Positions 58,440 to 64,000 of a stretch of 64,000 nucleotides of DNA are shown here, one piece after another. The DNA lies in contig NZ_OY781873.1 in the NCBI RefSeq assembly GCF_963677075.1, forward strand, positions 744,001 to 808,000. The letters are read 5' to 3'. The position numbers and the translations under genes are program-made. This DNA is from an uncultured Sphaerochaeta sp. (GTDB taxonomy: Bacteria; Spirochaetota; Spirochaetia; Sphaerochaetales; Sphaerochaetaceae). Position 1 is the stretch's first letter. Each line of letters opens with the position of its first letter. The notes beneath the pieces were generated by a model, which saw nothing but the letters and a program-made list of their open reading frames with translations, did not search any database and was not told the DNA's origin.

Positions 58440-58802
58440 ATGCAGATTGAATATGTAAAAAAGAACGGAATCGAGGTAGCCAAGGTTTCCAGTGAAGAGA
58501 TGCTCTTCTCAGATGTTGATTCAGCCTTGGATGTGATGGCAAACGTTCGCTATGGGACTGGATGCAGTAGGATGGTTGTAGGCAAGAAGGATATCAACCC
58601 TGAGTTCTTCGATTTAAGTACAAAGATTGCCGGTGATGTGCTCCAGAAATTCGTGACCTACCAGATGCGGCTTGCCATTGTTGGGGACTTCTCTTCAGGT
58701 TGTAGCTCAAGCTTGCGCTCGTTTATCCTGGAAAGTAATAAGGGGAAGGAAATCTATTTCACGGATGAGGAAGAAAAGGCAATGAATTGGCTACTTAGCT
58801 AG
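58440..58802 (+). CDS. DUF4180 family protein
   Basis: 120 residues. MQIEYVKKNGIEVAKVSSEEMLFSDVDSALDVMANVRYGTGCSRMVVGKKDINPEFFDLSTKIAGDVLQKF is typical of DUF4180, a small alpha/beta protein related to STAS/SpoIIAA-like folds, function unknown. The C-terminus has RSFILESNKGKEIYFTDEEEKAMNWL. It starts 2 bp after the RlmD-GNAT fusion, so it is co-expressed and may be a partner of it. Confidence 0.8.
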   Translation: MQIEYVKKNGIEVAKVSSEEMLFSDVDSALDVMANVRYGTGCSRMVVGKKDINPEFFDLSTKIAGDVLQKFVTYQMRLAIVGDFSSGCSSSLRSFILESNKGKEIYFTDEEEKAMNWLLS

Positions 58803-58831
58803 GTTCTTTCTGCTGATTTCGAGATATTTAG

Positions 58832-58906
58832 TACTTCTTCCTCAAGATCATGAAAGCAAGCAGAAAACCCTACTGTCGATATCAATCCCACAGAATTCTG
58901 TCTTGA
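58832..58906 (+). pseudogene. Decayed protein fragment, copy A (YFFLKIMKASRKPYCR)
   Basis: A stop-to-stop stretch encoding YFFLKIMKASRKPYCR followed by eight residues and a stop. It has no start codon or ribosome-binding site. It aligns with the fragment at 59260-59376 at protein and DNA level (shared CTTCCTCAAG and GCAAGCAG). Family of origin unknown. Confidence 0.45.
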
Positions 58907-59259
58907 GCAAAAAAAAATCGGAATGAATCTGTCCGTAAAACGGCGGGATCCATTCCTATAAAAGATACCTTGCCGGCATCTTTTTGTTCATCAGCCATAC
59001 ATTACACCAAGCCGGCGACGCCTTCAACCTATGCCGGCTAAAAATTTTACGACGCCGGCAAAGAATGGGAAGATTGAATGGATCAATAATGAAAGGTATC
59101 AAAACCTCAGGGCAAGAGCTGAACTCAGCAGGCGTTGCCTCCTTTTCCGCCCCAGGGGACAGGGTATCTCACCTTGCTTTCCCTGCACTCGCTCAGGAGA
59201 GGGACTAGTATGATGGCTCCTTTCCTCTCGCTCCGTTGGGGAATGAAATTTAAGCCTAA

Positions 59260-59376
59260 AAGAGACAAGGGTATGGTTATCCAGATGACGACTATTGCTT
59301 CCTCAAGCTCTTCTATGCAAGCAGGAAAGGCTATGTCAGGAAATCTACGACTAAGAGAATTCGCCAAAATGTATGA
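59260..59376 (+). pseudogene. Decayed protein fragment, copy B (DDDYCFLKLFYASRKGYVRK)
   Basis: A stop-bounded frame encoding QGYGYPDDDYCFLKLFYASR and a basic tail ending KRIRQNV. Upstream the frame is broken, while an ATG in another frame at 59232 suggests a frameshifted start (MKFKPKRDKG). Homologous to copy A 430 bp upstream and in the same orientation. Confidence 0.45.
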
Positions 59377-59436
59377 TTGAGCCTTAATTTCTCCAATATT
59401 CTCTGGTACAATGCAGAGAATCGCAAGGAGTTGTGC

Positions 59437-60954
59437 ATGCTTAGCTTTCCTGTCTTATTCTTCAATCTGCTCTCCATTGGCATGCTTCTAGGAGTGCTTA
59501 TTGCAGTTTGGAGGGTGCGAAGTAAGCGAGCAGCAAGTGAGTTGTTCATTACCGTTCTCTTTATGCTTATCTGGTCGCTGACCTCGTTCGCCGAGATGGT
59601 CAGCTATACCTTTTTCTTCAAAGTACTATGGCGTAATATTTGCCAAATTGGCGTATTCTATACTCCTGTTGCCACCTTGTTGTTCTCTTTGGCATATACA
59701 GGATATTGGAGAGAGAAACAAAAACAGATCGGGAGGATACTCTATATCTACCAAGGAGTTGGTATCATCTTGGTAGGGACAGATTTCCTGCACCACTGGA
59801 TTCGTCACTCGGTTTCCTTGGTCACCTCGTCCCAATTTTCAACGCTGGTCGTTGAAACCACGGTGCTTGCTAAGTTTCTGATTTCAGGTAATTTCTTCCT
59901 CATGGTTTTTTCTCTTGTATTGGTGATTGTTTTTGTTGTCACCACCAGTACCTCCATGAGAAAACAAGCATACATTTTGTTGCTTGGAATGGTGATCCCC
60001 TTCTTGTATGCCATGGCAAAGGTGGTGAGCAATGAGCAGTTCCTCCAGATATTGCCCATCAGTGGAGTCTTTGCCCTCTCTGGGCTGTTCCTCCTCCTTG
60101 GAATCTATCGATTTGACCTACTCAAGCTTGCCCCCTTGGCAAGGGAACAGGCATTTCGGTTTCTTGGGGAAGGAATTGTCATCTGTGATGGGCAAGGGCA
60201 TGTAGTGGACATGAACCCTGCAGCAAAAGGGCTTCTGGGTACTGATATGGGATTAATTGAGGAGCAAATGTATCTTCAGATTCCACGATGGGGTAGAGCT
60301 GTGCGCCAAAGCGAAAGAACCTCTCTCGAATTTGCCTTGAAAGGAAGGTCTCTTTTTGCTGAACTGTATCCGATTACCTCCAAAGCAACAGAGACAATCG
60401 GTACCATTACCCTGATCCAGGATGTCACCCTGCTGAAACAACGTGCAGAAGAGCTGCAACACCGGGCAGAGATTGACGGGCTTACAGGGCTCTATAATAG
60501 ACAGACCTTTATCGAGAAGGTGGAGAGGCAGCTTTCTCTAGCCACAGGGGAATCTCATCTTATCTATTTTGATCTTGATCACTTCAAGCAGATAAACGAT
60601 CAGTGGGGACATCGTTCAGGCGATGCTGTACTACAGTCCGTTGGCTCCATCCTTAAGGAAGAAGTTGATGAGGCTTGCATCGTCTGTAGGTTTGGTGGTG
60701 AGGAGTTTGCCATTTTCAGTTCTCATAAGAGTAGGGATGAGATGATCGCTTGTGCTGAACATCTCAGGAAGTATGTTGAGCTGCATATATTCACCCATGA
60801 ACAATACTCCATTCGTCTGACAGTTTCCTTGGGAGTCTCTTCAGCAATAACCTCCAGTTTTGATGAGCTGTACCGGGAGGCTGATGCCTGCCTCTATGAG
60901 GCAAAAAAAGCTGGACGGAATTGTGTCCGCATAAGAAGTACACCACTGGACTAA
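59437..60954 (+). CDS. Membrane diguanylate cyclase (7TM histidine-kinase-type sensor, PAS, GGEEF)
   Basis: 505 residues. Seven N-terminal helices (about 5-235) resemble the 7TM domain found before some bacterial histidine kinases. A PAS-like domain (about 245-355: FLGEGIVICDGQGHVVDMNPAAKGLLG) precedes the GGDEF domain (about 365-500: EIDGLTGLYNRQTFIEKV, LDHFKQINDQWGHRSGDAVL and CRFGGEEFAIF). The GGEEF active site is intact, so c-di-GMP synthesis is expected. AAGGAG lies 6 nt before the ATG at 59437; the frame upstream runs into the decayed repeat. Confidence 0.9.
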   Translation: MLSFPVLFFNLLSIGMLLGVLIAVWRVRSKRAASELFITVLFMLIWSLTSFAEMVSYTFFFKVLWRNICQIGVFYTPVATLLFSLAYTGYWREKQKQIGRILYIYQGVGIILVGTDFLHHWIRHSVSLVTSSQFSTLVVETTVLAKFLISGNFFLMVFSLVLVIVFVVTTSTSMRKQAYILLLGMVIPFLYAMAKVVSNEQFLQILPISGVFALSGLFLLLGIYRFDLLKLAPLAREQAFRFLGEGIVICDGQGHVVDMNPAAKGLLGTDMGLIEEQMYLQIPRWGRAVRQSERTSLEFALKGRSLFAELYPITSKATETIGTITLIQDVTLLKQRAEELQHRAEIDGLTGLYNRQTFIEKVERQLSLATGESHLIYFDLDHFKQINDQWGHRSGDAVLQSVGSILKEEVDEACIVCRFGGEEFAIFSSHKSRDEMIACAEHLRKYVELHIFTHEQYSIRLTVSLGVSSAITSSFDELYREADACLYEAKKAGRNCVRIRSTPLD

Positions 60955-61032
60955 GTTTACAAGGCTCGCTACAGTGCTAGGGCTGGTAGGGATACTCTAT
61001 TCCCTGTTCTTACATATATCTGTGGTACTACA

Positions 61033-62259
61033 ATGAAACAAAAAAGCAACAATGCTTTATTTACTCCATCCGTTGTCCTCTTACTGATCAGCCAAAATCT
61101 TTCACTGTTTGGCTCTTCAGTTGTTGGATATGCCATTATCTGGTACATCACCCTTGAGACCTCATCAGGAGTATTCCTGATGTATGCCACCCTTGCCCAG
61201 ATGGTTCCCCATCTCTTGATCAGTCTCTCTAGTGGAGTGTGGGCAGACCGCTACAACCGCAAGCGTCTGATCATGCTCTCTGACAGTTTCATTGCCATTG
61301 CAACGCTGGGGCTTGCCCTCTTCTATGCCACTGGGGCAAAGTCGATCACAGCCCTGCTCGCTGTTTCGGTCGTACGGTCACTCGGTAGCGGGGTACAGAC
61401 TCCTGCGGTGAATGCCATCATTCCCCAATTGGTGGGTGAAGAACATCTTGTTCGAATCCAAGGGGTGAACCAGAGCATCAATTCAGTGCTGTTACTCCTC
61501 TCTCCTGCTGTTGGTGGAATGATGCTTGGATTGTTTGACCTTACCTGGACACTCTTGCTTGATGTTGTCACTGCTGTCTTTGCAGTGGTGATCTTTTCTT
61601 TTATCAAGGTAGGAGCAAGGAAGCGCTCGGAGGAAGGGACCAGTATGATGCAGGATATCAAGAAGGGAATCTCCTACACATTCAACAATGTTCTCTTACG
61701 TAATCTTCTGATCTGTTATGGTTTCTCCTTTTTCCTCATCACCCCTGCAGCAATCCTGACTCCCTTGTTGGTGGAACGAAGCTTTGGTAGTGAGGTATGG
61801 TTCCTTACCGCAAATGAAATGGTGTGGACTGCGGGGACCTTGTTGGGTGGCCTGATCATCTCCCTGAAGGGGGCCTTTTCCAATAAGGTTCGTGCCATCG
61901 CACTCTCCTTGGTTGCCTTCGGGGTAAGTTTTGCCCTTCTGGGAGTTGCTCCCACATTCCTACTCTACCTCATAATCCTAGGACTTGGCGGTATCTTTGT
62001 TCCCGTCTTGAACTCTGCTGAGATTGTCATGATCCAGGAGATAACCGATGAAGACAAGATGGGAAGGGTGTTCTCCATCGTGCAGCTGCTCAGTGGCAGT
62101 GCAATACCGCTGGGAATCTTGCTCTTCGGCCCCCTAGCTGACAGGGTTCCTGTGGAGTGGCTGTTGATTATTTCGGGAATTCTGCTTGCTGTCGTTGGCC
62201 TGCTCTATGGTTCAACACAGAAAACATATCAAACGGGTAGTGTAACCAGGGAGAGCTGA
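61033..62259 (+). CDS. MFS transporter, macrolide/enterobactin-exporter-like (MFS_3)
   Basis: 408 residues with about twelve helices. MFS-type features: LISQNLSLFGSSVVGYAIIWYITLETSSG, the loop motif SGVWADRYNRKRLIMLSD and VNAIIPQLVGEEHLVRIQGVNQSINSV, characteristic of the MefA/EntS-like exporter group. It probably exports a drug or other small molecule. It lies alone between a diguanylate cyclase and a convergent PAS/HD-GYP gene. The start codon has no strong ribosome-binding site. Confidence 0.87.
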   Translation: MKQKSNNALFTPSVVLLLISQNLSLFGSSVVGYAIIWYITLETSSGVFLMYATLAQMVPHLLISLSSGVWADRYNRKRLIMLSDSFIAIATLGLALFYATGAKSITALLAVSVVRSLGSGVQTPAVNAIIPQLVGEEHLVRIQGVNQSINSVLLLLSPAVGGMMLGLFDLTWTLLLDVVTAVFAVVIFSFIKVGARKRSEEGTSMMQDIKKGISYTFNNVLLRNLLICYGFSFFLITPAAILTPLLVERSFGSEVWFLTANEMVWTAGTLLGGLIISLKGAFSNKVRAIALSLVAFGVSFALLGVAPTFLLYLIILGLGGIFVPVLNSAEIVMIQEITDEDKMGRVFSIVQLLSGSAIPLGILLFGPLADRVPVEWLLIISGILLAVVGLLYGSTQKTYQTGSVTRES

Positions 62260-62298
62260 TCGTACTATTCTCAATTTATAGATTGATTTCCGTTAAGA

Positions 62299-64000
62299 TC
62301 AAGCCTTTACTACCTTGGTTATGAATGTTTCAAGCAACACGGGGCTGAAATACGTATTTGATCGTTCCTGCATGAATGCAATGGTTTTCTCCAACCCTAG
62401 TGAGGGAAGATTGTCTGCATAGGTGTTTGCAATGGCAAGGATTTGGGCACTCTCTGGGATATCCTCCTGTTTCAGGCTCTGTGGATATCCACTGCCATCC
62501 CACTTCTCGTGATGATACAATACTGCCTCTGCAAAGGGGGCATACTCCCCAACAGAACGAAGGATGTTGTATCCAATCTCAGCGTGTCTTTGCCATTCTA
62601 TTACTTGGGCTCGGCTCAGCTCATTTTTGGGTTTGGAGAGAAGAGAGGGAGTAATGGCAATCTTACCCAGATCATGGTACAACCCTGCAAGTCTGAGGTT
62701 TTTCACCTCTTCCTCTCGATATCCAAGCACCTCAGCAAAGGCACTCGTCAAGGAAGCGACCAAATTGCTATGTTCTTCTGCCCCTTCCTCCTGCTCAAAA
62801 AGTCTGAAGAGCAGGGTGTCAATTACCTGTTTCTTGAAAGCCATGCTCTCCTTGAGCTTGTTGCGATACATTGAGTCCTCTGCAACCTTGAAAGCATCCT
62901 CATAGCTCTCCTTGCTCTTTTCCTTTATCGCATAACCAAAGGAGACAGAGAGCTGGATTCCCCTGATTTTTTCTTTCTCCAAGGCCTTGTTGATACGGTT
63001 AACGATGGCTTGTGCATGAAGAGCATCTGTTTGAGGAAGCAGGAGCACGAACTCATCACCCCCAATCCTGCTGACAATATCACCATCCCTGCAGGTTGTG
63101 CGCATGATTTCAGAGACCTTACGTAGCAGCTCATCACCAGCCTCATGCCCAAAAGCATCGTTGGTAAGCTTGAGCCCGTTCACATCGGCAAGTACCAAGG
63201 TAAGGGGGTAGTAGGGTTCTTCATCCAACTCTTCTTTCGCTTGTTCATAGTAGCGTCGGTTGGGGAGTGTGGTCAGGGGGTCTGTCACACTCAGCGTCCG
63301 AATCTCATCCTGCTTGATCCGTTGGGTGGTGCTGTCCCTGAAGACAAGGACAACACCGGTAACGTTCTGGGAGGTACTGAGTATAGGGGCTGCACTGTCA
63401 TTGATGAACCGCTCGTCCCCATCGCGTGCGATGAGGATGGTGTCCTCGTCCAGTTCAACCTGCTTCTTGGTCTCCAGTACTTGTTTTACTGGATTTGGAC
63501 AAGGGTGGCGGTCACTACCGCAAAGAATCTTGAATACCTCTTCAAATGGCCGGCCTTTTGCTTCATCTGCCTGCCAGCCAGTGAGCTGTTCAGCAACCTT
63601 GTTCATGAATTGAACATTTCCCTCCGCATCGGTGGAAATGACACCATCACCAACAGAGAGTAGAGTGGTTTCGAACAGGGTTTTCTCAAAGTATAACTGT
63701 TTTTCCATCTGCTTTTGGGCAGTGATGTCATCGATGATCATGGCGAAGTAGCCATATGAAGGGCTAAATGAAGAGATCCTGAAGAGTCGGTTCAAGTCAC
63801 TGTTGAAGGCCTCAAATGTTTTTGATTTCCCTGTGAGTGCCACCTCCCCATTGTGAATGAACCAGTAAGGCTCTACATGCGGTAAGAGCTCTGTGATTCG
63901 CTTTCCAACTGAAAGCTCAGGAATGAGGCCGGTCTGTGTCTCAAAGTTCTTGTTTACCCTGAGGATGAGATAGTCATTGGGGTTCCCTTCCTCGTCAAGG
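62299..64000 (-). CDS. PAS-PAS-GGDEF-HD-GYP c-di-GMP protein (N-terminus cut by window edge)
   Basis: The reading frame is open to the right edge, so the gene begins outside; an internal GTG near 63843 is not its start. Beyond that codon the frame continues with PAS-like sequence (LDEEGNPNDYLILRVNKNFE). It is followed by a second PAS domain (DGVISTDAEGNVQFMNKVAEQLTGW), GGDEF (SVTDPLTTLPNRRYYEQ, then RIGGDEFVLLLP) and HD-GYP (LYHDLGKIAI, then HHEKWDGSGYP). Both active-site motifs look intact, suggesting a bifunctional or switchable c-di-GMP enzyme like the one at 28843-30852. Convergent with the MFS gene, 39 bp apart. Confidence 0.93.
   Translation of the reverse strand, partial: LDEEGNPNDYLILRVNKNFETQTGLIPELSVGKRITELLPHVEPYWFIHNGEVALTGKSKTFEAFNSDLNRLFRISSFSPSYGYFAMIIDDITAQKQMEKQLYFEKTLFETTLLSVGDGVISTDAEGNVQFMNKVAEQLTGWQADEAKGRPFEEVFKILCGSDRHPCPNPVKQVLETKKQVELDEDTILIARDGDERFINDSAAPILSTSQNVTGVVLVFRDSTTQRIKQDEIRTLSVTDPLTTLPNRRYYEQAKEELDEEPYYPLTLVLADVNGLKLTNDAFGHEAGDELLRKVSEIMRTTCRDGDIVSRIGGDEFVLLLPQTDALHAQAIVNRINKALEKEKIRGIQLSVSFGYAIKEKSKESYEDAFKVAEDSMYRNKLKESMAFKKQVIDTLLFRLFEQEEGAEEHSNLVASLTSAFAEVLGYREEEVKNLRLAGLYHDLGKIAITPSLLSKPKNELSRAQVIEWQRHAEIGYNILRSVGEYAPFAEAVLYHHEKWDGSGYPQSLKQEDIPESAQILAIANTYADNLPSLGLEKTIAFMQERSNTYFSPVLLETFITKVVKA

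Larger units (their letters stand above)
58803..59436 (+). other. 634-bp region without an intact gene: hairpin, GCCGGC clusters and two decayed repeat copies
   Basis: No credible complete gene. A hairpin GGAATG/CATTCC spans 58920-58956 after an A-tract. GCCGGC occurs four times in 88 bp (58972, 59011, 59033, 59054), unusual for the local composition. Two short frames (58832-58906 and 59260-59376) encode similar C-terminal ends containing FLK and ASRK, showing they are copies of one element. Other open frames here lack ribosome-binding sites and look random. It is best read as a decayed repeat or mobile-element scar. Confidence 0.55.

Noticed and set aside
58972..59059. CRISPR-like or integron-like array from the repeated GCCGGC
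   Set aside because: Spacing is irregular, the repeat is only 6 bp and no cas or integrase genes are near.
59135..59380. An 81-residue open frame in the repeat region
   Set aside because: No ribosome-binding site and low-complexity Ser-rich translation; another frame of the same DNA carries the homology to copy A.

Overview
The window reads as a chromosomal segment of a free-living, saccharolytic, anaerobe-type spirochete, most likely Sphaerochaeta or a close relative. This is inferred from a DUF4954 beta-helix protein, a domain-split archaeal/Thermotoga-style glutamate synthase, a type III glutamine synthetase, several ATPase-less sugar ABC operons and many GGDEF/HD-GYP proteins. No search was run, so the genus is tentative. 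Gene density is high, operons are tight with many 4-bp ATGA overlaps, and no phage, intact insertion sequence, rRNA or CRISPR array was seen.

Layout. 1-9.0 kb: the tail of a sugar-transport locus (substrate-binding protein start, LacI regulator with a perfect palindromic operator), an HSL-type esterase, two MATE exporters, DUF4954, and a PadR/HAAS membrane-protein pair. 9.1-14.7 kb: an OFA-type MFS carrier convergent with a sugar ABC operon (binding protein, two permeases, phosphodiester glycosidase). 14.9-23.7 kb (minus strand): one long ammonia-assimilation operon made of glutamine amidotransferase, FMN/Fe-S glutamate synthase, 4Fe-4S protein, NAD(P)H oxidoreductase, GXGXG domain, GlnA, an ANTAR protein and CTP synthase, followed by tRNA-Ala(CGC). 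23.7-31.9 kb: HAD hydrolase, AraC/GyrI regulator, type III glutamine synthetase, two c-di-GMP proteins and a cytidylate-kinase-like/membrane pair. 32.0-38.9 kb: GNAT, argCJBD and asnB. 39.9-47.9 kb: a YesMN two-component system divergent from a sugar ABC operon that carries two tandem 2H phosphoesterases and a TauE/SafE exporter. 48-49.4 kb: a MarR regulator with a triple operator plus a DUF6544 protein. 49.4-56 kb: a LacI-controlled alpha-xylosidase/ABC operon. 56-64 kb: an FAH-family protein, a degenerate RlmD-like protein fused to GNAT, DUF4180, a decayed repeat region, a membrane diguanylate cyclase, an MFS exporter and a PAS-GGDEF-HD-GYP protein running off the right edge.

Main observation. 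Three nitrogen genes or operons (glutamate synthase/GlnA/ANTAR, glnN, asnB) each have a leader with a promoter-like sequence, then a small hairpin with the hexaloop AAAG(G/A)C, overlapping the 5' arm of an intrinsic terminator just upstream of the ribosome-binding site. A1/G4 hexaloop hairpins that compete with terminators are the known targets of ANTAR antiterminators, and an ANTAR protein with a degenerate receiver (no phosphorylatable Asp) is encoded inside the first of these operons. I infer a self-contained ANTAR antitermination circuit for ammonia, glutamine and asparagine synthesis. The canonical second hexaloop hairpin is not evident, which is the main caveat.
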